Source: Coffea arabica
Taxonomy: Eukaryota > Streptophyta > Magnoliopsida > Gentianales > Rubiaceae
Reading direction: 5' to 3'
Assembly: GCF_036785885.1 (NCBI RefSeq)
Contig: NC_092320.1
Coordinates: 11,719,557-11,783,556 of the forward strand
DNA length: 64,000 nucleotides
The notes under the pieces were generated by a model. It was given only the letters and a program-made list of their open reading frames with translations, did not search any database and was not told the DNA's origin. Made by a program: the position numbers and the translations under genes. Shown piece by piece: positions 36,076-48,142 of this stretch. Within the stretch, counting starts at the first letter, position 1. The number at the start of each line of letters is the position of its first letter.

Positions 36076-37062
36076 CTAACCTATGAACAATCGCAAGTTC
36101 GAAAAGTGCCAAGTGCGGGGTACCTCTACTCCATCTAATTTCGCAAGCCTGCAGTAACCAGTTCGGCTCGTCTCCAGGACTTTGTACGACCCCTCCCAAT
36201 TTAGGTCAAGTTTGTTGGAACTATGGACCCGATTAACTGAGTTTTTTCTTAGGACGAGATCTTCCGGCTGGTACTGCGTATTCCTCACTCTCGCGTTATG
36301 ATAGCGGACGAGTTGACTCTTGTACTTAGCCATCCGTATCGCCGCTTCCTCGCGTTTGGCCTCCAGCATGTCCAAGTTACACCTCAGTTCTTCTCCATTA
36401 TTTGTCGCAACGAAATTCTGTGTCCGAGGTGATGGGAGGTCGATCTCTGCTGGTACCACGGCTTCCGTCCCATAAGTCAGGGAAAAAGAGAACTCATGAG
36501 TGACTGTTCTCGGCGTAGTTCGGTAGGCCCAGAGGACACTAGGAAGTTCCTCTCGCCAGTTAGACTGGGCCAATTCCAACCTAGTTTTTAGTTCTTACAG
36601 AATGGTCCAGTTAACATTTTCCATTTGGCCGTTAGCCTGGGGATGACCGACCGAAGTGAAGTGTTGGCTAATCCCGAGCTCGGCGCACCAGCTCCTGAAG
36701 GGGTTCTCAGCCAACTGTCGCCCATTGTCAGATATCAAGACATTTGTGAAGTAGTCGATGGCCACCACGAGGTGTTCGTATCTCCCGGGAACCCGGAAAA
36801 AAGGCCCCAGCAGGTCTATTCCCCACTGGACAAAGGGCTAAGGACTGTGGATGGGGACCATCTCCTGAATTGGCTGGTGACGCAGCGGGGCGTGCACCTG
36901 ACAAGCTCGGCATTGCTGAACTAGCGTCGTGGCATCATGAAACGCTGAGGGCGAATAGTAGCCTAGGAGTAGGCACTTTTTGGCCAGCACCCGAGATCCC
37001 ACATGCGCCGCGCATAGGTCTTCATGAACTTCTCGAAGAACATAGTCGCCCCAGGGAGACAA
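36076..37062 (-). pseudogene. Integrase remnant with internal deletion
   Basis: It starts with the zinc-binding region (VLREVHEDLCAAHVGSR ... CRACQVHAPL, 37062 to about 36870) and enters the core with VVAIDYFT. It then jumps directly to VLISDNG near 36745: the roughly 40-50 residues normally between the first and second catalytic aspartates are gone. The glutamate motif follows as QANGQMENVN. A stop codon lies near 36598, then the C-terminal part (LAQSNWREELPSVLWAYRTT to 36076). Integrase joins element cDNA to host DNA; this copy cannot work. Confidence 0.85.
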
Positions 37063-37079
37063 ATATAACCTCCTGTAGA

Positions 37080-37694
37080 GAGCCCTCCAGCGTAGGCGTA
37101 CCTGGTAGCCCTGAGCTGTAGTCGGTGAGTCTCAATTTTGTCCTCAGGGAGGATACCCGAGTTGAGGAAATCCACGAGTGGAGTCATCCAAGAGTCCGGG
37201 CTGTCTATGGCCATGACCTGGACCGGATCGATGCTTTTTTGCTTGACTACCTCCACCAGGACCTCTTTGTTCAGGTGATCAAACGAGGAGGACGCCAGTT
37301 TTGACAGGGCGTTCGCGCGCTTGTTTTGTGATCTCGGCACCCGCTCGATTTCGAAAACATCAAACAGGGTCATTGCCTCTCGTACCTTGGCCAAGTATTT
37401 TTTCATGATGTCCTCCTTGGTCTCGTACTCCCCGCGAACTTGGCAAACTACGAGCTGTGAGTCACTCCGAATTTTGATCGCAGTTATACCCATCTAGTGG
37501 GCTATCCGCAATCCCGTTAATAGGGTCTCGTACTCCGCCTCATTGTTGGACGCCGGGAAGTCAAATCTGAGTGCATAGGTCAGCTCTTCCCCGTTGGGCG
37601 AGGTGAGCAGCAGGCCGGCTCCGCTCCCTTCCTTGCTCGAGACCCCGTCTACAAACAGCACCCAGGGCTCCCCCAGCCGTACCTCTTCGGGCAA
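37080..37694 (-). pseudogene. Tat-type RNase H domain with stop codon
   Basis: The segment WVLFVDGVSS...NNEAEYETLLTGLRIAH is followed by TAG (37491-37493) where related elements have a sense codon before MGI. IRSDSQLVVCQVRGEY and RSQNKRANALSKLAS come next. This extra, plant-type RNase H after the first RNase H is a mark of the Tat lineage. A frame change near 37080 separates it from integrase. Confidence 0.8.
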
Positions 37695-37819
37695 AGAGCT
37701 AGACTAGGCCATAGACAAACTGGACCCTTCGGCAAGGAAGTCGGCCATGGCCTGAGCTTTGATGGCGGTGCGGGGCTGATAGCCGATGTCATGCTCGACC
37801 AATTCGACGACCCATTTGG

Positions 37820-39577
37820 TCATTCTGCCCGAGACCTCAGGCTTCTTGAGTATCTGTCCTCCCGAACCAAAACCGCGCTAACGGCCTCGTTACAAGCAGA
37901 CAGGTATAGGAACAGGGTTTCTCCCGACTCCGGAGCGGTCAAAGTGGGCAGCTCGACCAGGTATGCTTTTAGGTCGGCGAAGGCTCTCTGGCATTTCTCA
38001 GTCCATTGAAAATCCTTAGGCGCTTTTAGAATTCGGAAGAAGGGTAGCCCCCTCACCGCGGAGCGCGAGAGGAACCTACTCAGGGCGGCCATTCTTTCCG
38101 TGAGCCGCTGGACCTCTTTTACGTTCCTCGGAGGACCCATGTCCATGATAGCATGGAGCTTATCCGAGTTGGCCCGGATCCCCTCTCGGGATACCAAGAA
38201 ACCTAGGAATCTTCCCGACTTAACCCCAAAGGTGCATTTCTTCGGATTCAGCCGCATCCGACTCTCCCACAGGATATTCAAGATCCCCCTCAGGTCGGGA
38301 ATGAGCCGCCGACCAGTTCGGCTCTTGACGATCATATCGTCCACGTAGACCTCCATACTCTTGCCGATCTGATTCTGGAATAATTTATTGACCAGGCGCT
38401 GGTAGGTAGCTCCAGCGTTTTTTAACCCAAACGGCATTGTCCGGTAGCAGTAAGTTCCTTCCTCAGTGATGAAAGAAGTCTTTTTTCGGTCTTCCTCGGC
38501 CATCTCTATCTGGTGGTATCCCTTGAAGGCATCCAAGAAATACAAAACGTCAAAATCCACAGTAGAATCTACTAACCTGTCGATCCTTGGCAAGGGGAAG
38601 CAGTCCTTTGGGCAGGCCTTATTGAGATCTGTGAAGTCTACGCACATTCTCCAAGACTGATCCTCCTTCTTCACCAAGACGGGGTTGGCTAACCAGGTCG
38701 GGTAATACACTTCCAGGATGATCTTGGATTCCAGCAGCTTGCCGACCTCCTTCTTGATCACCTCATTCCTTTTTGGGGCGAAACTCCTCTTCTTCTGCTT
38801 CACCGGCTTGAAGCGGGGATCGACGTTGAGGTGGTGGACGGTCAGATCAGTTGGAATCCAGGGCATGTCCTCAACCGTCCACGCGAAGACCCGGGAGTAT
38901 TCCTTTAACAGGGCCTTCAAACCCTCTTTCTCCTCGGAAGGTAACGACGGGCCGATGCGGAGGACCCGGTCTGGCCTGTCCTCTCTCAAGGGGAACTCCT
39001 CGATCTCGTCCTGGGTATCCAACTGTCGGGCCTCCTCCCCCGAGATGTAGGGCTCCAAACTGGTCGTCTGGGCGACCACCTTCTCCTGTCCCCGGAACAT
39101 GGCCAAGTAGCAAGGTCTAGCCACCTCTTGGTCTCCATGGACCTCGGCTATTCCTCCTGGGGTGGGGAATTTGACGCTGAGGTGGAGCGAAGAGGGAATA
39201 GCTCGGAGGGCGTTCAAGGCGGGCCGACCCAGGAACACATTGTACGGGGATTGCTGTTTGACCACCACAAAACTGACAGGGATGGTCCGGCATTTTGACG
39301 CCTGCCCTACCGTGACCATCAGGGTGATCATCCTCTCCGGGTTGATGGGCGGTCCGGTGAAACCCACCAGAGGTGTCCGAACCGGGGTCAACTGTCCATC
39401 TTCCAAGTCGAGCTCTTTGGACACCCGGTAAAATAAGATGTCCACCGCACTTCCTTGGTCTATGTACACTTTTTTCACCTGATAGTTATTGGTTACGACG
39501 TCTATCACGATGACCTCGTAGTTCCCGGACGCCAGGGGAACCGCATCCCTGGGTCCGAAGGTGATTTCTTCGTCCAC
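37820..39577 (-). pseudogene. Protease-reverse transcriptase-RNase H part of Ty3/gypsy pol (585 codons open)
   Basis: The protease motif is IDQGSAVDILF (about residue 40). Reverse transcriptase carries VLVKKEDQSWRMCVDFTDLNKACPK (split by the usual loops), YFLDAFKGYHQIEM with the first catalytic Asp, MPFGLKNAGATYQRLVNKLF and VYVDDMIVKS with the catalytic pair. The first RNase H begins after FQWTEKCQRAF (LSACNEAVSAVLVRED) and the frame breaks near 37825. Long and well preserved, but out of frame with both neighbours. Confidence 0.9.
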
Positions 39578-39779
39578 GCGCAGGCGCTTCAGGGAATCAT
39601 CCCCCTCGGGGGGAGGTCGCCTATTTTTTCGGGCTGCGTGGCTCTCTTCCCCTGTGGAGAGCGCTCCCGGAGAATATCACGGCACTCAGGGCGGTCGCGG
39701 TGCTGGCCCTCGCCCCTATTTCCGCGGTAGGTACGCCCTGACTCCTGGCCTGGCCGACCTTGCCGCACAAATCATCCCA

Positions 39780-39910
39780 AGAAGTCGCGTTGGATCAGAT
39801 CCTCGATTTCCTTCCGCAGGGCCCAGCACCCCTCCGTATCATGTCCAACATCACGGTGGAAGGCACAGTACCGGTTCTGGTTTCTCTTGTTCCGGGGTGT
39901 CCCCATCTTA
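39780..39910 (-). pseudogene. Gag knuckle segment of the Retand-like element
   Basis: On the minus strand this encodes YCAFHRDVGHDTEGCWALRK, the C-x2-H type knuckle typical of Tat-lineage Gag, followed by EIEDLIQ. It lies between the Gag core and protease in a different frame from both. Confidence 0.7.
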
Positions 39911-39971
39911 GGCGGCCGTTCCCCTAAGCCCTCCGCCTCCATAACGGCCAGGATCTGAACTCTAGGCCATG

Positions 39972-41215
39972 TCAGGGGGTGTACCCCTTCTCCGGAAGCG
40001 ACAGTTGAGCTGGAGCTTTCTCCTTTGAGAGCCGGTCGAAAACGTTCTTCTTGGCCGGACCGTCCTTGCTTTCGGGGAGGTTTTCCCGTCCTCTCCGATC
40101 TCCAAACTCCCGATCTGACTCCCGCTTCAGGCGTGCGGCCTCCTCTGCGTTAGCAGTTGCGTGCGCCCTGATCAAGAGCTCCTCCAGGTCTCCGGGAGGC
40201 TTCTCGGCCAGCTTGTAAAAGAGCTCCTCCGTCCTGAACCCGTTCATGAAGGCGGCCATCACAACCTTCTCATCCTTGTCCATGATCTGCAAGCTCTCCG
40301 TGTTGAAGCGGGTCATGAAGTTTCTCAGGGATTCGTCCGGCTTCTGCCTGATTGCCATCAGGTGAGCCGCGTTCTTCGAATAAGTCTTTGAAAAGATGAA
40401 CTGGGCGACGAACTGCCTTGCCAGTTCAGAAAAACTTCGGATAGACCCCGGTACCAGACCCTGGAACCAGAGCCGGGCCCTACCCTTCAGGAACATGGGG
40501 AAGGTCTTGCAACGGATCTCGTCCGCCGCTGTTTGCAGACGCATATGTGTCAGGAAGATCGAGAGGTGGTCTTCCGGATCGGTCGAGGCATCGTACAGCT
40601 CAATGTTCGGGATCTTGAATCTCCGGGGTAGAGGGTAGTCCTCTATCCCTCGAATAAAGGGCGAGGCTGTGTAGTTGTTCTCGTACAATTGCGGCCGCAA
40701 GATCTGCTCGAGTTCATCTCGGACCGGCTTCCAAGGGGGAAGATTGGGCGGTCGGCTCTTGACAGATCGGTCGGGGGAGCGCTCGGCCTCGTCCCGCACA
40801 GGCTTCCTCGGGGAAGGGTTCCTCGGTCGGCCCTGGCGGACCGATCGCGGGAGTACCTCTCGTTATCTCCGACCACCGAGGCTCGTGGCCGAGGGGGAGT
40901 TCGTGGCCTTTTCCTTCTGGAGGGCAGGTCCCGCGACTCATCCTCTGAGGAAATGAGGGGTGACTCCTTCTCCTTCTCCTTCGCCTTAGAAGTTTGTGCG
41001 CCCCCAGTTTCATCCCCCTCCTTCGCCTGTCGGATCATGTCTTCCAATATGGGGAGGTTCTCCGCCATGAATTGGAGGATCTGCTGTCTCCGTTCCCCCG
41101 AAAGGGCTGAGCCCCCAGCGTCCCGAGCCACCTCCATCTCCCTTCGCCGGGACTCCTCACCGGCTCTGGGATCGGTGTTCTCTATGGTTTGTTTGGAACG
41201 CGTTCTCGCCATCAA
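39972..41215 (-). pseudogene. Frameshifted Gag of the Retand-like element
   Basis: The N-terminal frame starts at 41215 (MMARTRSKQT) with acidic and Arg/Ser-rich sequence. It runs to about 40745, where a frameshift moves homology into the frame ending at 39972. That part holds the Gag core: PNIELYDASTDPEDHLSIF, ARLWFQGLVPGSIRSF and FNTESLQIMDKDEKVVM. Its last codons end in KGYTP then a stop. Gag assembles element particles. Confidence 0.85.
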
Positions 41216-41237
41216 CGCAACTGCACTTACCTTTCAT

Positions 41238-41255
41238 TTCCCACAGACGGCGCCA
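41238..41255 (-). other. Primer-binding site of the Retand-like element
   Basis: On the minus strand TGGCGCCGTCTGTGGGAA lies two bases after the LTR end. This type occurs in Tat-lineage elements. Which tRNA it fits cannot be decided here. Confidence 0.7.
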
Positions 41256-41257
41256 AC

Positions 41258-41749
41258 TGAAGAAGCGCTGAGCTTCCCCGGACCGAGCTGACCTGATGAG
41301 CTCGGCGTGCTGATGAGAAGAGCGTGTCCCAATTCTGCAAAACAAACAAAGAACGGTCTCTAGAAGGACTAGCAGGGGACCCCCGAGGTTGTCCCCGGGG
41401 GCACTCCGATGGTCAAATTAGTGTTCCGGTGAGCGGAATTTACGATGAGTAAAACTGTTGGGAATATTTCACCAATAAGGAGCGTACCTTGTGTAGTTGG
41501 TGGGCGTTACCATTTATACCCGCTCGAGAGTCCAACCTCCGTACGTTTCGGAATCTGCCCGAGATAGTCTCAATCCCGCGCTAGATGGGGATTCCCCCCG
41601 CCCTTTGCGGGATTGTTCTCTGGAGCCCTGGGGAGCCCTAGCGGCGGTGTGCCCCAGGATGGTTCCCATGGGCCTGGGGTCCAAGCCCAACTCTGGCCTT
41701 CCAGGGCTGCCACGTGTCTAGGCCCAGAACGGGGGCTCTGCATCCTTCA
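41258..41749 (-). repeat. 5' LTR of the Retand-like element (492 bp)
   Basis: On the minus strand it runs TGAAGGATG...CTTCTTCA, with TG...CA ends and partly inverted termini. A TATA box (GGGTATAAATGG) lies near 41511. About 100 bases further comes GGAGTGCCCCCGGGG, a string seen in R/U5 regions of this lineage. The outer end (41749) is inferred from the TGAAG terminus because the second LTR is absent. Confidence 0.65.
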
Positions 41750-42675
41750 AAATGAGTGGGAGAGATATTTATAGGAGATAGATTGGAGAGAAGGATAGTG
41801 GATTCCAATTCCCTAAAATTTGACATTGACTGTGCATGTCTAATTTGCGTTGACAGGACACAGCAGTGGTTGGGCCTTGTCAACATCTTGTCTTCCTGCC
41901 ATGGAGATGTTAAGCTTCTCAGTGCGATGTCAGTCATCATAACGTGAACAGTATCCAAAAAGAGATATCTACAGATAGAGGGCCAACCTCGGCCGTACAT
42001 ACGTGATGACGAGCTAAGGTGACTGAAGCTGGTGGAGGCTCGGCCCTAGAATTGGATGAGCCGAGCCGAGATGGCCGCTCTTACTTAGCATCGAAATTAT
42101 ATGGTTTGCTCAGAGCTTCTAGGTTCAACTCGGGGTACATCTTGCGAACTTGATCTATGGCTGAGGTAAAGCTGAACAAGTAGACCGGCTAAGCCATGTC
42201 AATCAAGTCCTGAAGGAAGTTATTAGGCTTGGTATACAAACTGGTAGCCTCTAGGATGGCAAGGTAGAGCTCGGACTAGTGCGCCTCATCTTGCTTTTGC
42301 AGTCGCTTGTTCATGGTCCTTAAATTCTTGCCATATAAACCTTGGTTTCAGGTTTCAACTACCCAAGCTTGATCCAAAAGCTTGGGACGTTTCTCTAATA
42401 TATTTCACATGGTAAGGGGTCTATTTAATATGCTAGTACAAGTTGATTATGTGGAATTGCGGATACTCTATTTTGTATTTTAGCAGTAATTTTCACGTGT
42501 CCAATTGTGTAGGCAAAAAGGCAGCAGGAAACAGGTACGACAAAAAAAGAAAGTTGGGCATAAATTCAAGTTCATCTTTCAATAGCACATGGGATTGTAA
42601 CATAAATGTGGAAATGTTACCTTCCAATCTAATAAGAAAAGTAGGGTTCATCTTTTGCGAAACTCTGATAGTAAG
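41750..42675. other. Older retroelement debris
   Basis: AT-richer sequence with a TATAAATA string on the minus strand near 41770. At 42081-42345 there is an antisense-ORF-like remnant (separate entry). The Retand-like element probably inserted into this older element. Confidence 0.5.
42081..42345 (-). pseudogene. Remnant of a second Retand-type antisense ORF
   Basis: On the minus strand one frame reads KNLRTMNKRLQKQDEAH, a stop, SELYLAILEATSLYTKP, another stop, then VRKMYPELNLEALSKPYNF before a final stop. The C-terminal V-R-x-x-Y-P-x-L-x-L pattern resembles ends of antisense ORF proteins in plant Ty3/gypsy elements as I remember them. It is not a copy of 34475-35412, and it lies on the opposite strand. 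Confidence 0.4.
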
Positions 42676-43230
42676 TAGGGTGGCAATAGGGCGGGGGTTG
42701 CTTCCCCCGCGGGGGCACCTGCAGGGAAGTACTAAAATTAAATTTTATTATATAATTTTATTATAATTAAATTTGAGCAAATAATCAAGTACTAAAATAT
42801 TAACACATCACCAAATTATTATTTATTATAACTTTACAATTGAAACTCATAAAAATAATTAAACAAAGGTTATTTGAATGCAATCTAATATGATAAAACA
42901 AATATAACTAAAATAATCAAATTTTCACTTTTGATACAAATACAATCATTAAATTATTATTGTGTTTTTTTAAGAAAAAAGTGTTATTATATTAAGTGTA
43001 GTTAGGAATTTAACATAAATGTATTAATAAATTTAGTATAAATAATTAATAATTTTATTAATAGACATGTATAATTAATAGTATAATTAAAAATATCATT
43101 ATATATATAATTATGTACATATATACAGTTTTTCAAACGGGTGGCGGGCGGGGGTTAGGGTTGGGCCCGTTTCTAAACGAGGGAAGAAATCCCCCCGCCC
43201 CCGCCCCACCCCGGGCCCCTGCCATCACTA
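42676..43230. mobile_element. hAT-type MITE, 555 bp
   Basis: It begins TAGGGTGGCAATAGGGCGGG and ends CTGCCATCACTA, with GC-rich ends around an AT-rich core. The 8-bp flanks ATAGTAAG (42668-42675) and ACAGTAAG (43231-43238) differ at one base, as expected of an aged hAT target duplication. No coding capacity. Confidence 0.75.
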
Positions 43231-43238
43231 ACAGTAAG

Positions 43239-44229
43239 GGTAATTAGTGTTCAATAATACCATGTGACTAATGCCATTTCTTTCTAAATCTGAAATTAGT
43301 TTATTTTTATCTTTTTTTCTTCTTCTTTTTGGTGGTGGAAGATATTGATAACTTTTTAATTGTTGGGGATAACTTAATAATCTCTTGTGAGATTTCTAAC
43401 TGTGTTACTGGTCTTTTAGGTTTTAAAAATGACACTAACTTTCCTTAAAATTAATTATCTTGTAACATTTAGACCAAATTAATAATTAAAAAGTAATATT
43501 ATAACGGAGAAGATAACATGATTCCACTATTATTCCACCAAACATTCGATATCAATCAATTCATGTACATCAATTTGACAAGTAAAACTCAATCAACTCG
43601 TAAAGATCCGTTTCCCACAATCCACACCCAAAAAATTAATAATTTGCACATAAATATCACTTTAGTATACGCAACCAAAAAAAAAAGTCTAACTTTTTAT
43701 TAATAAACTAATATTGTATTAATTAGCGAAGAAAATTAAATGACAAAGGCTCACGTTTATAAAATTAATATTGTATTTAATGACAGTATTTACGCTAGTA
43801 TTGTTTTAATTGAATTTGAACTTCTTCTCTTTTTTTCCTTTTTTTTTTGTCTTTTGCATATCTGACCTGTATCAAAGGATGCTAGTGTTAGATAGTCATT
43901 ATATACAAAATTAACATCCATATTTAGTCACTTAACAATATTTATATCTCATAGTACTAATTTGAGAGCAATTTATATCTTATAGTGCTAATTTGAGAGT
44001 TAACCCTGGAACAAGAAAATAGAACTAAAAATCCTGATTCTAATTATGTAAAACGTTGCATAATATGGCCACGATTGAAGATTCCATAAGGTATAATAAA
44101 CAACAAAAGATGGAAAGTGGAAATCGAAAAAATGGAGAAGTAAAAAATAGGAGAAGAGGAAGAGGGGTAATCCAGAGAAGGACTTTATTCCGTTATTTCT
44201 GGTAAGCTGGGCTCTCCCCACGAGAGAGA
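43239..44229. other. AT-rich DNA, no gene seen
   Basis: Intergenic sequence upstream of LSD1. The last 300 bases should include the LSD1 promoter, but no single TATA box stands out. Confidence 0.5.
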
Positions 44230-44785
44230 AACCGCCGTACAGCTTCCTTCCCTCCTAATTAATCTGAAATTACCTTCCCCGTCCGACGACGTTGATTGAC
44301 CCGGTCATCCATTTACCACCGCGTCCCTCTCTTTCTCTCTCTATCTTTAGCAGCTTAGCTAATTTGCCCCCTTACCTTCCTAAGTTGGCCTTGCCTTCCT
44401 TCCTCACTGAACATCTCGATTCGATTCTAAAATCTCTCCGTTAGGTTTCCATTTTCTGATTTCTATTTATAGTTTCATATTTCTGTATCGAATCTCGATC
44501 CCAAAAACCACCGCACCGGCATACCCGATTTATTTATTCTTTTTTTCCCCAATCTTGGCCCTAATTTTCATTCTTCTCCTCTTCTATAATTACCTAATCA
44601 CATCTAACTGTTGGCTAACAATTGCTTAACCAGTAAGTATATTGATTTTCTTCTTTCGCTTTTTTCTATTGAATCGGAATTTATTATGTTTCGTTGGGCT
44701 GTTGTCTATTTATCTATTGGATTGGATTGGATGATAAAGTTGTGATTTTTACGGTGAAACTGTTATTGTGAATGTAATAGAGGGG
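44230..44785 (+). promoter_or_regulatory. Probable LSD1 5' leader with an intron
   Basis: CT-rich leader-like DNA from about 44230 ends at a donor (CCA|GTAAGT, intron from 44633). The acceptor TAATAG at 44780 is followed five bases later by the start codon at 44786. The start of transcription is not fixed. Confidence 0.5.
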
Positions 44786-47700
44786 ATGCAGAGCCAGATA
44801 GTGTGCAGTGGGTGTAGAAGCGTGTTGCTGTACCCGAGAGGTGCCACCAATGTCTGCTGCGCTTTCTGCAATGCCCTGACTCCCGTTCCCCCACCTCAAC
44901 TCCCGCCTCCCGGTACCTTTTCTTTCTCCTAGTTCTTCTCGTTTTCTGTTCTTTTTGTTCCAGATATATTTACATATTTCTAGTTTGCTTATTTATTGTC
45001 CCTCAAAAGTTACATACGCATAGTTTTTGCAATAGAGAAAGATTGTCTTTTTTTTTTTTTTACTGGTTTATTGATTATGATATAGCCTAAGACCACCTTT
45101 TTTGTTTTGTTTAATTAGATTAGGGTATGGCATGATTGGTAATAATGAGTTAACTGAACTTTATATGTGTAGGATGCAGTTTTCTTGTTCGAACTGCATA
45201 GTTGATAGAGGAGTTTATCACTTGCTATTCGCATATATTCTCCCATTCAGAGAGTGCAGTTGCACTGTTCTCGTGAAAAAGGACATATAGGTGAAAAGGA
45301 AGTCTCGGGACGTGTAAAAATTGATCTTTTCACATATGTCACGCAGGAATGGATATGGCTCAACTTATATGTGGAGGTTGCCGTACATTGTTGATGTACA
45401 CACGTGGTGCCACGAGTGTGAGATGCTCCTGTTGCCATACTGTGAATCTTGCACCTGGTATACTATGGTTTATCATGTACCTCTATATTTTTAAACAACA
45501 CACAGGAGTAACAAGGTTTATTTAAAAGAACTCAGAGCTGTTGACTCTATTGGCCTGCAAAGACTATTATTGTTCAGAAACTTATAAAAGTGGATGCTTT
45601 TTGCTGCATGGTTCTATTTTCTTAAGTAACATTTTTATTGTTCAGAGAACTACTGGAGACATTTAACAATAATGTGAAAGTCTGGATCTAGTTCACAAAT
45701 ATTTATTTAAGATACGTCTAGTATGATCTTTATCTGGAGCTTTGTTGAAGTTTTGGAACTTTTCTGTTGTCAAATATTCTGATTAAGATTAGACAATTTT
45801 GCTGCTTGTAAGTATGTTTTTCCATGGATCTGAATTGCATTATATTTCTGTTACCATTATATCCTATTTTACATGGCTGGACCTAACATTTTGTTTTCAT
45901 TTGGTTTTTCTTCATGGATGAAGTGTCTAATGTTGCTCATGTCAACTGTGGAAACTGCCGCACTACACTTATGTATCCATATGGTGCGCCGTCAGTTAAA
46001 TGTGCTGTTTGCCACTATATTACCAACGTGAATGTAAGTATACCGGAGTCTCTGTTTATTTTTCAAATTTGTCATTCTTTTTTTTTAATGCCAAATTTGC
46101 TGATTTTGAGAAAGGCTAGGGTTCTTGGAATTCAGTTACCTGTGGTTAAGGGAGTTAGTCCTTGTCTTTGGGCTTTATCTTTTGTTGTTCCTATAGAATG
46201 TTTTGGAGACGACATGTTTTTGTCCTCACTTTTCATTTGTTCCTTTCAAGGTTTACACATTGACTAGATTTTGTGTGTGCTCCTGTTGGGCAGAGTAATT
46301 TGCTTGTAGTATTATATTGTTCGCCCATGCTTAGTAAGTTCAAAGAAGCCCTGTATAACCTTTTCGGGGCTTCCTAAGCTTTAAAAGCAGGTTTTTAACA
46401 CTGCTAAATGAATGCCATATTGGTCGGGTAGACGCAACAAGGATGGTTTGATTGATTCCATTTTATGGTTAAATGGGAAAAGAGAAAAGTAGAATTAGAT
46501 TTTGAGATAATTAGCTCTAATGAGATGGTTTGGAATCTAGACAGAGACCGCTAATTCAGCAGTTTAGTACATTCTGGAATTATTCGTTGATCTGTTAGTT
46601 GCAATGGATAAAAACAATTCATGTAATTGAAATCGAAATAATCAGAAAAGATTTTTATTTTTATTTTTATTTTTATTTTTTGAGTTGTTGGATAATCATT
46701 TAATGAACTCATATGTCTACATTTAAGGCTCAACAGTGAAATTTTGTCATCTAGCTCACTTCTTATAGTGCTTACTAACTTCTGCGCGTCAGTTCAATAA
46801 AGGTCATATATGCCTGCATGGTTAGAACTACCTGACCAATGGTATTACCTGATCTTGGATTATTTCAGTGAGCTTGTTCTTGGTCTTTTGGAAGATTCTA
46901 GTTTGTCTTCAATAAATGAATAAATTATTCGTTGAATTATGGTGATCCAAAGAGTGGAAAGCTTGTCAAAAGATGGCGATGCATAGTAAATTCGATTATG
47001 TCTGTTCTTCGGGTACAACAATATTGAGAAGAGAGAAGCAGGGTTTATAGATTTGAGATGATGTTAGAAACGTAATTGTGAATAGAGTTAGTTAAAGAAA
47101 CTTGAGGAAAAATCTGTGAAACTTGATTACCTCTGTTGGAGATTAAGATCAAGGTTTAAGTGATTTAATGTAAACAAATGTGATCCTTGAGCACAAGTGT
47201 AGGACTTGGTGATTATAGATCAATGGTGAGGGTACATATGTCAATTTTGGTGAGACAAGATTTTATATGCTTTTTATTAGTGCCTGTACCTCCTTTTAAG
47301 TAAATCAAAGAAAGTCCAGAATGAACAATTAAAGGGTTCACAAGTTCCTCGCATGAATTCTTCATTTTTCCTTTTGGAGGCTTTCAGGTCAGATTTGAAT
47401 CTATTTATTAAAACCATTTGCAAATTTAAGTACATATGTTTGGCATCGGAATTATGACCTTGCACTCTTTCTTGTACCTCCTCTAGGTTGATATTCTAAA
47501 GTAACCATGTCACACATTCCCATCTATCACACATACCTTTTTCTCTCCTCAGTTGTTTGCATGGTTGGTTCTAGGTTCACGTCTGACTGTGACTACATTT
47601 TATTTATCAAGTCCATTAAAGTACATTGTGCCACATTTTGTTGACGTACTAAATTCTAATTGCCCTTTCTTTCCCCCAGCTTCAGTGTATGTATGGCTGA

Positions 47701-48142
47701 CATGTTATCTGCATTCTTTCTTTTGTTTTTCGTTCGAGCTTATAAGAATTTTCTCCTTGTAGATGAGTAATACTAGGGTTCCAATTCCAATGCACCAACC
47801 TAGTGGAACAGTAACACCACCATTGATGCCTTCTACTTCATCTGTGAGTTTTTTTGTGTGTCCTATGCTGAGTTCTCTGAGAAACTTGGAGACTGTTGGT
47901 AGTTTAGTAAGTGTATTGGCTAATACGTTATTTCTCGGCAGGGATTGGCGCATTCTCAAAGTCAAACTGTAGTTGTTGAAAATCCTATGTCTGTTGACAA
48001 AAGCGGGAAACTGGTAGGTGCAACAAACTGTAATAGCCTGTCATGTTTAATTGCTTTTGTTGGATATCGAGATTTCTAAACTTGTATATGAATTTCTCAG
48101 GTAAGCAATGTTGTTGTTGGTGTCACCACTGAAAAAAAATGA
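44786..48142 (+). CDS. LSD1: LSD1-type zinc finger protein (180 aa, six exons)
   Basis: Coding exons, all with GT-AG borders and consistent phases: 44786-44912, 45347-45457, 45924-46033, 47763-47843, 47942-48013, 48101-48142 (543 nt). The protein has three LSD1-type C2C2 fingers with the family core C-x2-C-R-x-L-L/M-Y-P/T-x-G-A: Cys 7/10/25/28, 51/54/69/72 and 88/91/106/109. A Pro- and Ser-rich region follows, and the C-terminus reads [13 protein letters not shown]. Length and end match Arabidopsis LSD1 (184 aa), a nuclear-cytoplasmic regulator that restrains runaway hypersensitive cell death and binds metacaspase and bZIP partners through the fingers. All zinc ligands are present, so it should be functional. 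Intron 3 is long (1.73 kb). Confidence 0.95.

Larger units (their letters stand above)
34475..41749 (-). mobile_element. Truncated Tat/Retand-like Ty3/gypsy retrotransposon
   Basis: A GC-rich block in AT-rich surroundings. Read right to left it has a 5' LTR (41258-41749), primer-binding site, Gag, protease, reverse transcriptase, RNase H and integrase in Ty3/gypsy order. A spliced antisense ORF follows at the far end, as described for the Tat/Retand lineage of plants. The 3' LTR is missing; the element is cut at 34475 within the antisense ORF. Frameshifts, stops and an integrase deletion make it inactive. Confidence 0.88.

Noticed and set aside
38100..39911. Several plus-strand frames opposite the gypsy pol
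   Set aside because: GC-rich coding sequence commonly leaves open complementary frames. Only the frame at 34475-35412 has its own splice signal and coiled-coil structure.
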